Shown one piece after another: positions 20,076-28,807 of a DNA stretch of 64,000 bases; within the stretch, counting starts at the first letter, position 1; each line of letters begins with the position of its first letter. The position numbers and the translations under genes were made by a program. The stretch is from assembly GCF_001277175.1 (NCBI RefSeq), contig NZ_CP012257.1:1364001-1428000 (forward strand), read 5' to 3'. The notes beneath the pieces are model-generated. The model was not told where the DNA came from. It ran no database searches and worked only from the letters and a program-made list of their open reading frames with translations. This DNA is from Cronobacter universalis NCTC 9529. GTDB lineage: Bacteria; Pseudomonadota; Gammaproteobacteria; Enterobacterales; Enterobacteriaceae.

Positions 20076-20779
20076 GGCGTTATCCAGTGCATAAGTCGCG
20101 CATCGGTTAACTGCGCCGCGCTGCCGCGGGCCACGGCGCGCCCGCGGTGCAGCAGACAGAAGCGATCCGCCACCCGACGGATAAACGACAGGTGACGCTC
20201 CACCAGCAGCAGGCTCATTCCCCACTCGCGGTTAAGCCGCGTGAGCAGATCCGCAAGCCGCGGAATAAACGTCTGCCCGAGGCCGCGCGTCGGCTCATCC
20301 AGAATCAGCAGCCGCGGGCGCGTCACCAGTGCCTGGGCGAGCGTCAGCTGGAGCGCGAGCTCCGGCGCGAGCCTGGAGGCCTGCGCGTGGCGGTTGGTCC
20401 AGAGCGTCGGGAACAGATCAAACACCGGCTCCGGGCTCGTCGCGATCTCAGGCTGCGCGCGCAGCGCGATATGCAGATTCTCCTCCACCGTCAGCTGTGA
20501 AAAATAGCGCCGCTCCTGCGGCACGTAACGGATGCCCAGCGCCGCGCGGGCGTCCGCGCCGACGCGCAGCAGCTCCTGCGGCGCTTGTCCGGCCTCGCGC
20601 CAGAGCATGCTGCCGCTCTTAACCGGCAGATAACCTGCCACGCAGTTCAGCAGCGTGGTTTTTCCCATGCCCGGCGCGCCGATAACGCAGGTGCACTCGC
20701 CGGGCAAAAGATCGAGGCTGACGTCCCACAGCGTATGCTGCGTGCCGTAAAAGTGGTTAACCGCGTGCAGACTTAACAT
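20072..20779 (-). CDS. Orphan UrtE/LivF-like ABC ATPase with degenerate signature motif
   Basis: Length 235 residues, the size of UrtE/LivF subunits of branched-chain amino acid or urea transporters. Walker A is GAPGMGKTT (about residues 34-42) and Walker B LLILDEPTRGLG. The surrounding ALVTRPRLLILDEPT resembles UrtE. Where UrtE has an LSGGQQQ-type signature, this protein reads RLAPELALQLTLAQAL, so the ABC signature needed for hydrolysis across the dimer is lost. No permease, partner ATPase or binding protein is adjacent. The reading frame is otherwise intact. It may be a decaying remnant or a regulatory ATP-binding protein. A gene at this spot is absent in E. coli K-12. Confidence 0.75.
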   Translation of the reverse strand: MLSLHAVNHFYGTQHTLWDVSLDLLPGECTCVIGAPGMGKTTLLNCVAGYLPVKSGSMLWREAGQAPQELLRVGADARAALGIRYVPQERRYFSQLTVEENLHIALRAQPEIATSPEPVFDLFPTLWTNRHAQASRLAPELALQLTLAQALVTRPRLLILDEPTRGLGQTFIPRLADLLTRLNREWGMSLLLVERHLSFIRRVADRFCLLHRGRAVARGSAAQLTDARLMHWITP

Positions 20780-21249
20780 GGCGCTTCTCCTTCAGACAGG
20801 GTATCGGAAAACAGCTTGGGCGCAGGTGTTCTGACGCCCGCATACGCAGTGACTTCCCCGGCCTGCCCGCGCGTCCTGCTGTCGCCTCCCGCCAACGGCG
20901 GGAAGAGGGTGTAGTTCCGGTAAAAGGGATACTGCAATTCTCTTGCCAGCCAGTGAAAACCCCTTCGATCGCGCCGGAAATTGAGACTAAACCTGAACGC
21001 GCGGCGAACGGGTAGTGCGTTATCCTGGGAAAAGCCGGGCGGCGTGCACATTTTAAGTGCTGCGGATGGCGTGCTTTTGGTGCAGCGTGGCGCAAATGCA
21101 AAGCAGAAATGTGTGAAAAGGATCGCGAAAGGCGCGGCGCGGAAAGCAAGCAAAATTCGTCAAAACAAGGCGGGAAAATTTTTTTCTGAGCCAGGCGCGG
21201 GCGGCCAGGGCGAACCGGCGACGCGGCGCGCTTTCAGGGCTGAACGCAG

Positions 21250-21272
21250 TTATCCACTATTCCTGTGGATAA
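21250..21272. promoter_or_regulatory. Inverted pair of DnaA boxes upstream of uvrB
   Basis: TTATCCACT (21250-21258) faces TGTGGATAA (21264-21272), the latter a perfect reverse-complement DnaA box (TTATCCACA). Five bases separate them. A DnaA-box-like sequence has been reported upstream of E. coli uvrB. Confidence 0.65.
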
Positions 21273-21573
21273 CCTTGTGTATTAGAGTTAGAAAACGCGC
21301 CGTAAGCGAGAGCCGATGCGGCTTTCACCCGATCTGGCGCGAAAGCCGTCTTTTCAGGAAAACCATTTAAAATTAACAGGTTAATTAAAAGCAAGCGCTG
21401 AAGGAAAAGTGTCATCTGCTGCAACAAAAGTATCACAGCCTCGCTTGACAAATGTTAAAGGATAAAAATTTCTGGGGATAACCGCCCTCATGTAGTGTTT
21501 TATCCGGCGCACGGGCAAATTTGCTTCATACCAGATGGTAAAAATGCGGTATGACCAAAATCCGCTAACCTGC

Positions 21574-21593
21574 TACTGATTTTATATCCAGTA
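21574..21593 (+). promoter_or_regulatory. LexA (SOS) box of uvrB
   Basis: TACTGATTTTATATCCAGTA fits CTG-N10-CAG with the flanking TA on both sides, close to the consensus TACTGTATATATATACAGTA. It sits just upstream of the proximal promoter, so uvrB should be induced by DNA damage. Confidence 0.92.
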
Positions 21594-21600
21594 TTTAGCG

Positions 21601-21629
21601 CTGGCAAAAATCGCTGTGGCGAGTAAAAT
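21601..21629 (+). promoter_or_regulatory. Proximal uvrB promoter
   Basis: CTGGCA (21601-21606), a 17-base spacer and TAAAAT (21624-21629) match the position and sequence style of the E. coli uvrB promoter P1 (TTGGCA / TAAAAT). Confidence 0.7.
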
Positions 21630-21670
21630 TAACGCTCTGTCCCGCGCAAATCTTCATCAGGTGTTTCTTC

Positions 21671-23692
21671 ATGAGCAAACCGTTCAAACTCAATTCCGCT
21701 TTCAAACCTTCCGGCGACCAGCCAGAGGCAATCCGCCGCATCAAGGAAGGGCTGGAGGACGGGCTGGCGCACCAGACGCTGCTGGGTGTGACGGGCTCGG
21801 GGAAAACGTTCACCATGGCGAACGTCATCGCCGATTTGCAGCGCCCGACGATGGTGCTGGCGCCTAACAAAACGCTGGCGGCGCAACTCTACGGCGAGAT
21901 GAAAGAGTTCTTCCCGGAGAACGCGGTGGAATATTTCGTCTCGTACTACGACTACTACCAGCCGGAAGCCTATGTGCCGAGCTCCGACACCTTTATCGAA
22001 AAAGACGCCTCGGTGAACGAACACATCGAGCAGATGCGTCTGTCGGCCACCAAAGCGCTGCTGGAGCGGCGCGACGTGGTGGTGGTGGCGTCCGTTTCCG
22101 CTATCTACGGCCTTGGCGACCCGGATCTCTACCTGAAGATGATGCTGCATCTCACCAAAGGGATGATCATCGACCAGCGCGCCATTCTGCGTCGTCTGAC
22201 GGAGCTGCAATATACCCGCAACGACCAGGCGTTTCAGCGCGGCACCTTCCGCGTGCGCGGCGAAGTGATTGATATCTTCCCCGCGGAATCGGACGAGCTG
22301 GCGCTACGCGTCGAGCTGTTCGACGAAGAAGTCGAGCGCCTGTCGCTGTTCGACCCGCTGACCGGCACCGTCGATTCGATCATCCAGCGTTTCACCGTCT
22401 ACCCGAAAACGCACTACGTCACGCCGCGTGAGCGCATCGTACAGGCGATGGAAGAGATCAAGGTGGAGCTGGCGGAGCGTCGGCAGGTGCTGCTGGCGAA
22501 TAACAAACTGCTGGAAGAACAGCGTCTGACCCAGCGTACCCAGTTCGATCTCGAAATGATGAACGAGCTGGGGTACTGCTCCGGCATCGAAAACTATTCG
22601 CGCTATCTCTCCGGCCGGGGCCCCGGCGAAGCGCCGCCGACGCTGTTTGACTATCTGCCGGCGGATGGCCTGCTGGTTATCGATGAATCGCACGTCACCA
22701 TTCCGCAGATTGGCGGGATGTTCCGCGGCGACCGCGCGCGTAAAGAGACGCTGGTGGAGTATGGTTTCCGTCTGCCGTCAGCGCTCGATAACCGTCCGCT
22801 GAAGTTTGAAGAGTTCGAGGCGCTGGCGCCGCAGACGGTGTATGTATCGGCGACGCCGGGCAACTATGAGCTGGAAAAATCGGGCGGCGAGATTATCGAC
22901 CAGGTGGTGCGCCCGACCGGTCTGCTCGATCCGATTATCGAAGTGCGCCCGGTGGCGACCCAGGTGGACGATTTGTTGTCGGAAATCCGCAAGCGCGTCG
23001 CTATCAACGAGCGCGTGCTGGTGACGACGCTCACCAAGCGCATGGCGGAAGATTTAACCGAGTACCTGGAAGAGCACGGCGAAAAAGTGCGCTATCTGCA
23101 CTCGGATATCGATACCGTGGAGCGTATGGAGATTATCCGCGATCTGCGTCTGGGCGAATTCGACGTGCTGGTGGGCATCAACCTGCTCCGTGAGGGGCTG
23201 GACATGCCGGAAGTGTCGCTGGTGGCTATCCTCGACGCCGATAAAGAGGGCTTCCTGCGCTCCGAGCGTTCGCTTATCCAGACCATCGGCCGCGCGGCGC
23301 GTAACGTGAACGGCAAAGCGATTCTCTACGGCGATAAAATTACGCCGTCGATGGCGAAGGCGATTGGCGAAACCGAACGCCGCCGTGAGAAACAGCAGGC
23401 GTATAACGAAGAACACGGCATTGTGCCGCAGGGTCTCAACAAGAAAGTGGTGGATATTCTGGCGCTTGGCGAGAATATCGCGAAAACCAAGGCGAAAGGC
23501 CGCGGCAAAGGGCGTACGGTGGCGGATGTCGAAGCCGCTGAACTGGCGCTGACGCCGAAAGCGTTGCAGCAGAAGATTCATCAGCTTGAAGCGCAGATGG
23601 TGCAGCATGCGCAGAATCTGGAGTTCGAAGAGGCGGCGCAGCTGCGCGATAAGCTTCATCAGTTGCGCGAGCTGTTTATCGCCGCGTCGTAA
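21671..23692 (+). CDS. uvrB: UvrABC excision nuclease subunit B
   Basis: Helicase-like damage-verification subunit of nucleotide excision repair. Length 673 residues, identical to E. coli. Walker [11 protein letters not shown] (about residues 38-47), the damage-probing beta-hairpin around [17 protein letters not shown] (about residues 92-108), DESH box, SATPGNYE and the helicase motif QTIGRAARN are present. The C-terminal UVR motif (last 40 residues, [17 protein letters not shown]) binds UvrC. Downstream is a convergent ybhK separated by two REP-like palindromes. Confidence 0.99.
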   Translation: MSKPFKLNSAFKPSGDQPEAIRRIKEGLEDGLAHQTLLGVTGSGKTFTMANVIADLQRPTMVLAPNKTLAAQLYGEMKEFFPENAVEYFVSYYDYYQPEAYVPSSDTFIEKDASVNEHIEQMRLSATKALLERRDVVVVASVSAIYGLGDPDLYLKMMLHLTKGMIIDQRAILRRLTELQYTRNDQAFQRGTFRVRGEVIDIFPAESDELALRVELFDEEVERLSLFDPLTGTVDSIIQRFTVYPKTHYVTPRERIVQAMEEIKVELAERRQVLLANNKLLEEQRLTQRTQFDLEMMNELGYCSGIENYSRYLSGRGPGEAPPTLFDYLPADGLLVIDESHVTIPQIGGMFRGDRARKETLVEYGFRLPSALDNRPLKFEEFEALAPQTVYVSATPGNYELEKSGGEIIDQVVRPTGLLDPIIEVRPVATQVDDLLSEIRKRVAINERVLVTTLTKRMAEDLTEYLEEHGEKVRYLHSDIDTVERMEIIRDLRLGEFDVLVGINLLREGLDMPEVSLVAILDADKEGFLRSERSLIQTIGRAARNVNGKAILYGDKITPSMAKAIGETERRREKQQAYNEEHGIVPQGLNKKVVDILALGENIAKTKAKGRGKGRTVADVEAAELALTPKALQQKIHQLEAQMVQHAQNLEFEEAAQLRDKLHQLRELFIAAS

Positions 23693-23726
23693 GTGCTTCT
23701 TGCTGCGAATGGATGGTTTGTAATGT

Positions 23727-23812
23727 GGCGGGTGCGCTTCGCTTACCCACCCTACGGAACGACGAAGCAGGCATTGATTCCTGGTAGGGCGGGTAAGCGC
23801 AGCGCACCCGCC
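23727..23812. repeat. REP-like palindrome pair between uvrB and ybhK
   Basis: Two inverted copies of one element: minus-strand copy at 23727-23755 and plus-strand copy at 23784-23812. Each reads GTAG followed by a stem GG(T/C)GGGT, unpaired AA, GCG, a three-base loop, CGC and (A)CCC(A/G)CC. The head-to-head pair resembles a BIME. Confidence 0.85.
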
Positions 23813-23832
23813 ATAACCACGAGCTCAACAGA

Positions 23833-24741
23833 TTACCCCAGCGCCTGAATCGCTTTTTCCAGCGCCGCGCGCAGCAGGTGGCGGTCGTGGCGGTAAGGGA
23901 TATCGCTGGCTTCCAGCGGCTCCTGAATCACAATCCTGTCCTGCGCGCCGCTCACGTCCACCTTCGGGCCGACGACCACGGCGTCCACCACGCGTTTCCC
24001 CACATGCGCTTCCATCAGCGCCAGCTTCTCCTCAAGCCTGAGCGCGGCGGCGGCCGGGCTTAACTCGCGCCCTAAATTGCCGATGTAAACCATCGGCGCA
24101 GGCGTGCGGCGCAGCGCTTTGGCGAGATCGTCAAGCAGCAGCAGCGGCATCAGACTGGTGTAAAAACTGCCGGGGCCAATCACAATCAAATCGGCTTCGG
24201 CAATCGCTTCAACGGCCTCGCGCGTCGCCTGCACGTTCGGGTAGAGCATCAGCTCCTTCGGCGGGTGGCTCAGTAAATCGATATTCACTTCGCCATACAC
24301 TTCGTTGTCTTCGCGATCGATTGCCATCAGATCGACCGGTTGCTCAGACATCGGGATCAGGAACGCGTCCACTTTAAGCAGGTTGCGGATAAGATTGATT
24401 GCCTCAAGAGGCCGCACGCTCAGGTGATCCAGCGCCTTTAACATGAGATTTCCGAGGTTATGCCCCGAAAGTTCCCCATTACCTCCAAAACGGTACTCAA
24501 ACATCGCCGACGCGACGCTCGGTTCGGTAATTAACTGATTGAGACAGTTGCGCATATCGCCCCAGGCGATCCCGCCTTCCGAACGCCGGATACGGCCCGT
24601 CGAACCGCCGTTATCCGTCGTGGTGACAATGCCTGTGAGGCGCGAGCCCAGAGAAGAGAGCGAGGACATAACGCGTCCTAAACCGTGACCGCCGCCGAGC
24701 GCCACCACCCGGTCGAGATCCGCAAACGTGCGATTGCGCAT
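23833..24741 (-). CDS. ybhK: YvcK/YbhK-family protein
   Basis: Rossmann-like protein related to 2-phospho-L-lactate transferase; the B. subtilis homologue YvcK affects gluconeogenic growth and cell shape. Biochemical function in enterics is not established. Length 302 residues. The N-terminal [16 protein letters not shown] and [13 protein letters not shown], plus the [16 protein letters not shown] motif near residue 190, are family hallmarks. Transcribed convergently with uvrB and divergently from moaA. Confidence 0.93.
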   Translation of the reverse strand: MRNRTFADLDRVVALGGGHGLGRVMSSLSSLGSRLTGIVTTTDNGGSTGRIRRSEGGIAWGDMRNCLNQLITEPSVASAMFEYRFGGNGELSGHNLGNLMLKALDHLSVRPLEAINLIRNLLKVDAFLIPMSEQPVDLMAIDREDNEVYGEVNIDLLSHPPKELMLYPNVQATREAVEAIAEADLIVIGPGSFYTSLMPLLLLDDLAKALRRTPAPMVYIGNLGRELSPAAAALRLEEKLALMEAHVGKRVVDAVVVGPKVDVSGAQDRIVIQEPLEASDIPYRHDRHLLRAALEKAIQALG

Positions 24742-24879
24742 ACCTAATCCTTATTATTCAAAACTCGCCTACGTTAGCTGAAAAGCGCGAGAAAAACGAT
24801 CTGCTGGCGCTGAAAATGACACATATCAAAGTGAAACCGTGGTTTTTACGTATTCTGGTCCGCGTTACGCGAATAATGC

Positions 24880-24903
24880 CGTTATGTATCAATTTATATA
24901 GCG
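24880..24903 (+). promoter_or_regulatory. Candidate ModE box upstream of moaA
   Basis: CGTTATGT - 8 bases - ATATAGCG. This has the 8-8-8 layout of the modA operator in this window, with one mismatch in each arm. ModE activation of E. coli moaA is known. Here the box lies about 95 bases upstream of the riboswitch. Confidence 0.78.
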
Positions 24904-24974
24904 AAATCGCGCGTGGCGAAACCCGCGATAACACGCTACTATCGCCGCTGGCAGGTTTAAAAACCTGAAAAAGA

Positions 24975-25068
24975 CACTCAAGCCTTTGCGCCTACGTTTT
25001 TAAGAAATATGGCGTTCTGGCCGTGGCGAAACGCCACCAGGGTGCAGGAAGAAATGACTGCATCTCCC
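24975..25068 (+). ncRNA. Molybdenum-cofactor (Moco) riboswitch in the moaA leader
   Basis: The leader carries conserved blocks of the Moco RNA motif: CACTCAAGCCT with GCGCCTAC at the 5' side, a GGCGTTCTGGCC / GGCGAAACGCC hairpin region in the middle, and GAAGAAATGACTGCATCTCC at the 3' side. The block ends about 17 bases upstream of the moaA start, so it can hide the ribosome binding site when cofactor is plentiful. Folding is inferred from conserved sequence, not computed. Confidence 0.85.
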
Positions 25069-25085
25069 GATTTGGAAAGGTGTAC

Positions 25086-26075
25086 ATGGCTTCTCAACTT
25101 ACCGATGCGTTTGCGCGTAAGTTCTATTACTTGCGCCTGTCAGTGACTGACGTCTGCAACTTTCGTTGCACCTATTGCCTGCCGGATGGCTACAAGCCCG
25201 CGGGCGTCACCAACAAAGGCTTCCTCTCGCTCGACGAAATTCGTCGCGTGACGCGCGCGTTCGCGAATCTCGGCACTGAAAAAGTGCGCCTGACCGGCGG
25301 CGAACCCTCGCTGCGCCGCGATTTTTGTGACATCATCGCCGCCGTGCGTGAAAACCCCTCCATCCGCCAGATTGCCGTCACAACCAACGGCTATCGCCTG
25401 GCGCGCGACGTCGCGCAGTGGCGCGAGGCCGGGCTGACGGCGGTCAATGTCAGCGTCGACAGCCTCGACGCCCGCCAGTTTCACGCCATCACCGGGCAGG
25501 ATAAGTTCCGTCAGGTGATGGCGGGCATTGACGCCGCCTTCGATGCGGGCTTTGAAAAAGTGAAGGTCAACACCGTGCTGATGCGCGACGTGAACCATCA
25601 CCAGCTCGACACCTTCCTCAACTGGATCCAGTCCCGCCCCATCCAGCTACGCTTTATTGAGCTGATGGAAACCGGCGAGGGGAGCGATCTCTTCCGCAAG
25701 CACCATATTTCTGGCGCGACGATCCGCGACGAACTGCTTAAGCGCGGCTGGATCCATCAATTGCGCAGCCGCGCCGACGGCCCGGCGCAGGTCTTCTGCC
25801 ACCCCGATTATCAGGGCGAAATCGGCCTTATCATGCCGTATGAGAAAGATTTCTGCGCGAGCTGCAACCGCCTGCGCGTGTCGTCGGTCGGCAAGCTGCA
25901 CCTGTGCCTGTTTGGCGACGGCGGCGTGGAGTTGCGCGATCTGCTGGCCGAAGAAGGGCAGCAGGCGGCGCTGATGGCGCGTATCGAAACGGCGTTGCTC
26001 GGCAAAAAGCAGACCCACTTCCTGCATCAGGGCAATACCGGCATCACCCAGAATCTGTCCTATATCGGCGGCTGA
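25086..26075 (+). CDS. moaA: GTP 3',8-cyclase, molybdenum cofactor step 1
   Basis: Radical-SAM enzyme that cyclises GTP on the way to cyclic pyranopterin monophosphate. Length 329 residues. N-terminal CX3CX2C motif CNFRCTYC (about residues 24-31); a second cluster is held by CASCNRLR and the later LHLC. The C-terminus ends in the double glycine YIGG. The start at ATG 25086 follows GGAAAGGTGTAC; an upstream in-frame start would read through the riboswitch. First gene of moaABCDE. Confidence 0.97.
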   Translation: MASQLTDAFARKFYYLRLSVTDVCNFRCTYCLPDGYKPAGVTNKGFLSLDEIRRVTRAFANLGTEKVRLTGGEPSLRRDFCDIIAAVRENPSIRQIAVTTNGYRLARDVAQWREAGLTAVNVSVDSLDARQFHAITGQDKFRQVMAGIDAAFDAGFEKVKVNTVLMRDVNHHQLDTFLNWIQSRPIQLRFIELMETGEGSDLFRKHHISGATIRDELLKRGWIHQLRSRADGPAQVFCHPDYQGEIGLIMPYEKDFCASCNRLRVSSVGKLHLCLFGDGGVELRDLLAEEGQQAALMARIETALLGKKQTHFLHQGNTGITQNLSYIGG

Positions 26076-26096
26076 CGCCGCGTACAAGGAGTCACT

Positions 26097-26609
26097 ATGA
26101 GTCAGGTTAGCGCAGAGTTTGCGCCGGCGCGCGTCGCCATTCTTACGGTGTCCAGCCGCCGCGGCGAAGAGGACGACACCTCCGGCCATTTTTTGCAGGA
26201 GGCCGCCCACGAAGCGGGCCATCAGGTTGTGGATAAAGCCATCGTCAAAGAGAACCGGTACGCCATTCGCGCGGAAGTCTCCCGCTGGATTGCCAGCGAC
26301 GACGTGCAGGTGGTGCTGATTAACGGCGGCACCGGTTTTACCGCAGGCGATCAGGTGCCGGAGGCGCTACAGCCGTTGTTCGACCGCGAAATCGCGGGCT
26401 TTGGCGAAATGTTTCGCATGCTCTCGTTTGAAGAGATTGGCACCGCGATGATGCAGTCGCGCGCGGTGGCGGGCATCGCCAACGATACCCTGATTTTCGC
26501 GATGCCGGGCTCGACCCGCGCCTGTCGCACCGCCTGGGAAAATATCATCGCGCCGCAGCTCGACGCCCGCACGCGCCCCTGTAATTTTCACCCTCATCTG
26601 AAGAAGTAA
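26097..26609 (+). CDS. moaB: MoaB, molybdopterin-adenylyltransferase-like protein
   Basis: Member of the MogA/MoaB family that binds molybdopterin; in E. coli its role is dispensable and not fully defined. Length 170 residues. The NGGTGFTAGDQVPEAL loop (about residues 81-96) and AMPGSTRACRTAW are family signatures. It lies 21 bases after moaA with an AAGGAG site and three bases before moaC. Confidence 0.95.
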   Translation: MSQVSAEFAPARVAILTVSSRRGEEDDTSGHFLQEAAHEAGHQVVDKAIVKENRYAIRAEVSRWIASDDVQVVLINGGTGFTAGDQVPEALQPLFDREIAGFGEMFRMLSFEEIGTAMMQSRAVAGIANDTLIFAMPGSTRACRTAWENIIAPQLDARTRPCNFHPHLKK

Positions 26610-26612
26610 GTT

Positions 26613-27098
26613 ATGTCGCAACTGACCCACATCAACGCCGCGGGCGAAGCCCATATGGTGGATGTCTCCGGCAAAGCGGAGACGGTGCGCGAGGCGCGCG
26701 CCGAAGCGTTTGTTGAAATGCGCCCCGAGACGCTGTCGATGATCGTAAGCGGCAGCCATCACAAAGGCGATGTGTTCGCCACGGCGCGCATCGCCGGCAT
26801 TCAGGCCGCCAAACGCACCTGGGAGCTGATCCCGCTCTGTCATCCGCTGCTGCTGAGCAAAGTTGAAGTGCAGCTTTTCGCCGACGAAGCGCGAAGCCGC
26901 GTGCGTATTGAATCGCTCTGCCGTCTCACCGGCAAAACCGGCGTCGAGATGGAAGCGCTCACGGCGGCGTCGGTGGCGGCGCTCACGATTTACGACATGT
27001 GCAAAGCGGTGCAGAAAGATATGGTCATTGGCCCGGTGCGGCTGCTGGCGAAAAGCGGCGGCAAATCGGGCGATTTTCAGGTAGACGCTCATGATTAA
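26613..27098 (+). CDS. moaC: Cyclic pyranopterin monophosphate synthase
   Basis: Completes conversion of the MoaA product to cyclic pyranopterin monophosphate. Length 161 residues. Conserved [15 protein letters not shown] (about residues 72-86), [20 protein letters not shown] and the C-terminal [13 protein letters not shown] motif are intact, including the catalytic lysine and aspartate. Overlaps moaD by eight bases. Confidence 0.97.
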   Translation: MSQLTHINAAGEAHMVDVSGKAETVREARAEAFVEMRPETLSMIVSGSHHKGDVFATARIAGIQAAKRTWELIPLCHPLLLSKVEVQLFADEARSRVRIESLCRLTGKTGVEMEALTAASVAALTIYDMCKAVQKDMVIGPVRLLAKSGGKSGDFQVDAHD

Positions 27099-27336
27099 TG
27101 TGCTTTTCTTCGCGCAGGTGCGCGAGCTTACCGGCGTGGACGCCGAGCGCGTGGCGGCGGAGTTCGCGACCGTTGAGGCGCTGCGTGAACATCTCGCGGC
27201 GCGCGGCGGGCGTTACGCGCTGGCGCTGGAGTCAGGCAAGCTGCTGGCGGCCGTTAACCAGACGCTGGTGCCGTTTGATCATCCGCTCGCCGATGGCGAT
27301 GAAGTGGCCTTTTTCCCGCCGGTGACCGGAGGCTGA
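27091..27336 (+). CDS. moaD: Molybdopterin synthase small, sulfur-carrier subunit
   Basis: Ubiquitin-like protein of 81 residues whose C-terminal glycine becomes a thiocarboxylate that donates sulfur to the pterin. The C-terminus reads FFPPVTGG, with the required double glycine. It overlaps moaC by eight bases and is one base from moaE, consistent with the heterotetrameric MoaD-MoaE enzyme. Confidence 0.96.
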   Translation: MINVLFFAQVRELTGVDAERVAAEFATVEALREHLAARGGRYALALESGKLLAAVNQTLVPFDHPLADGDEVAFFPPVTGG

Positions 27337-27337
27337 G

Positions 27338-27790
27338 ATGAGTGAAACCCGCATCCGCGTCGGCCATGAAAATTTCAGCGTCGGCGATGAATACCAGTGG
27401 CTGGCGCAGTGCGATGAAGACGGCGCGGTCGTCACTTTTACCGGCAAAGTGCGTAACCATAATCTCGGCGACAGCGTAAGCGCGCTGACGCTTGAGCACT
27501 ATCCGGGCATGACGGAGAAAGCGCTGGCGGAGATCGTCGCCGAGGCGCGTGGCCGCTGGCCGCTGCAACGCGTGTCGGTTATCCACCGCGTGGGCGAGCT
27601 GTGGCCAGGCGATGAAATCGTTTTTGTCGGCGTGACCGGCGCGCACCGCAGCCAGGCGTTTGACGCGGCGCAGTTTATTATGGATTACCTGAAAACCCGC
27701 GCGCCGTTCTGGAAGCGCGAAGCCACGCCGGAAGGCGACCGCTGGGTGGAAGCGCGCGACAGCGATCAGGAGGCGGCGAAGCGCTGGTAA
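27338..27790 (+). CDS. moaE: Molybdopterin synthase catalytic subunit
   Basis: Large subunit of molybdopterin synthase. Length 150 residues, same as E. coli. The motifs TFTGKVRNHNLGDSV (about residues 32-46), LEHYPGMTEKAL, HRVGELWPGDEIVFVGV and the C-terminal KTRAPFWKREATPEG, which carries the catalytic lysine, are all present. Last gene of the moa operon. Confidence 0.97.
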   Translation: MSETRIRVGHENFSVGDEYQWLAQCDEDGAVVTFTGKVRNHNLGDSVSALTLEHYPGMTEKALAEIVAEARGRWPLQRVSVIHRVGELWPGDEIVFVGVTGAHRSQAFDAAQFIMDYLKTRAPFWKREATPEGDRWVEARDSDQEAAKRW

Positions 27791-27829
27791 ATGGCGCGCC
27801 CGGCCATTTGTTCTAGTCTTAACGGTGGG

Positions 27830-27852
27830 GAGACGCGCGTTGCGCGCGTCTC
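27830..27852 (+). other. Strong stem-loop between moaE and ybhL
   Basis: GAGACGCGCG pairs perfectly with CGCGCGTCTC around a TTG loop. No T tract follows on either side, so it is not a classical terminator. It could protect the moa message or cause pausing. Confidence 0.55.
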
Positions 27853-27885
27853 GACACAAGTTAACTGAATGAATGAGGCAGCGTC

Positions 27886-28593
27886 ATGGATCGATTCCCA
27901 CGCTCAAATGAAAGCATTGTGCAGCCCCGCGCCGGGCTGCAAACGTTTATGGCTCAGGTGTATGGCTGGATGACCTGCGGTCTGTTGCTGACCGCCTTCG
28001 TCGCCTGGTATTCGGCCAACAACGAAAACCTGATGATGTATATCTTCTCCAGCCGGTTTGTGTTCTTCGGGCTTATCATCGCCCAGCTCGCCCTGGTGTT
28101 TATTCTCTCAGGACTGGTGCATAAGCTCAGCCCGGCGGTCGCCACCGCGCTGTTTATGCTCTATTCGGCGCTGACGGGGCTTACGCTCTCATCCATCTTT
28201 CTGGTCTATACCTACGCGTCTATCGCCAGCACGTTTGTGGTGACGGCGGGGATGTTCGGCGTGATGAGTCTGTATGGTTACACGACCAAACGCGATCTCA
28301 GCGGCTGGGGCAATATCCTGTTTATGGCGCTGATCGGCCTGATTATCGCGTCGCTGGTGAACTTCTGGCTGAAAAGCACCGCGCTGATGTGGGCGGTGAC
28401 GTATATCGGCGTTATCGTGTTTGTGGGCCTGACGGCGTATGACACGCAGAAGCTGAAGAGCCTGGGCGAGCAGATTGACGTGAACGATCACGGGAATCTG
28501 CGTAAATATTCGATTCTCGGCGCGCTGACGCTGTATCTCGATTTCATCAACCTGTTCCTGATGCTGTTGCGGATTTTCGGCAACCGCCGGTAA
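27886..28593 (+). CDS. ybhL: Bax inhibitor-1 family inner-membrane protein
   Basis: Polytopic membrane protein of the BI-1/YccA family, 235 residues with about seven hydrophobic segments. The C-terminal VGLTAYDTQKLKSLGEQ and GALTLYLDFINLFLMLLRIFG are typical of this family. Family members elsewhere affect calcium leak or FtsH protease; the role of YbhL is unknown. The ATG follows GAGGCAGCGTC. It has its own terminator. Confidence 0.93.
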   Translation: MDRFPRSNESIVQPRAGLQTFMAQVYGWMTCGLLLTAFVAWYSANNENLMMYIFSSRFVFFGLIIAQLALVFILSGLVHKLSPAVATALFMLYSALTGLTLSSIFLVYTYASIASTFVVTAGMFGVMSLYGYTTKRDLSGWGNILFMALIGLIIASLVNFWLKSTALMWAVTYIGVIVFVGLTAYDTQKLKSLGEQIDVNDHGNLRKYSILGALTLYLDFINLFLMLLRIFGNRR

Positions 28594-28607
28594 CCGGTGT
28601 TGAAGCA

Positions 28608-28635
28608 ATAAAAAACCCTCTGCGGAGGGTTTTTT
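28608..28635 (+). terminator. Rho-independent terminator after ybhL
   Basis: Stem AACCCTC / GAGGGTT around TGCG, followed by a T run ending at 28635. It lies about 15 bases after the ybhL stop, with an A run on the other flank. Confidence 0.9.
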
Positions 28636-28652
28636 ATGGGCATGGGAATAAC

Positions 28653-28796
28653 GGCGGGTGCGCTCACGCTTACCCGCCCTACGGTGATGAGGCGGATGTT
28701 GAGTAGCGTAGGGTGGGTAAGCGAAGCGCACCCACCGCAGCGCCCAAAAACGTTGAAGTTGGATTTTGTAGGGTGGGTAAGCGCAGCGCACCCACC
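28653..28796. repeat. Three REP-like palindromes between ybhL and ybhN
   Basis: Copies at 28653-28682 (minus), 28708-28736 (plus) and 28768-28796 (plus). Each has the GTAG head and the GGGTAAGCG / AGCGCACCC body. The first copy has a slightly larger loop (GCGTGAGCGC). The convergent ybhL and ybhN flank them. Confidence 0.85.
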
Positions 28797-28807
28797 AATA
28801 CCCCCCA

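Larger units (their letters stand above)
20780..21670. other. 891-base gap between the orphan ATPase and uvrB
   Basis: Open frames here are short, lack good start sites and show no recognisable family, so I call no gene. The right half holds the uvrB control region: paired DnaA boxes at 21250-21272, a LexA box at 21574-21593 and a promoter at 21601-21629. The left part (20780-21200) must contain the promoter of the leftward ATPase gene, but I see no clear signal. Confidence 0.6.
24742..25085. other. Divergent ybhK/moaA control region
   Basis: This 344-base gap codes for nothing obvious. It contains a ModE-box candidate (24880-24903) and the Moco riboswitch (24975-25068). A TACTAT stretch near 24938 is a possible moaA -10 element. 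Confidence 0.7.

Noticed and set aside
20757..21370. Three overlapping open frames of 126-130 codons left of uvrB
   Set aside because: They overlap on both strands, match no family I recognise and lack ribosome sites.
28653..28796. CRISPR-like repeated units
   Set aside because: Copies lie in both orientations with uneven spacing and no spacer series; they are REP-like palindromes.
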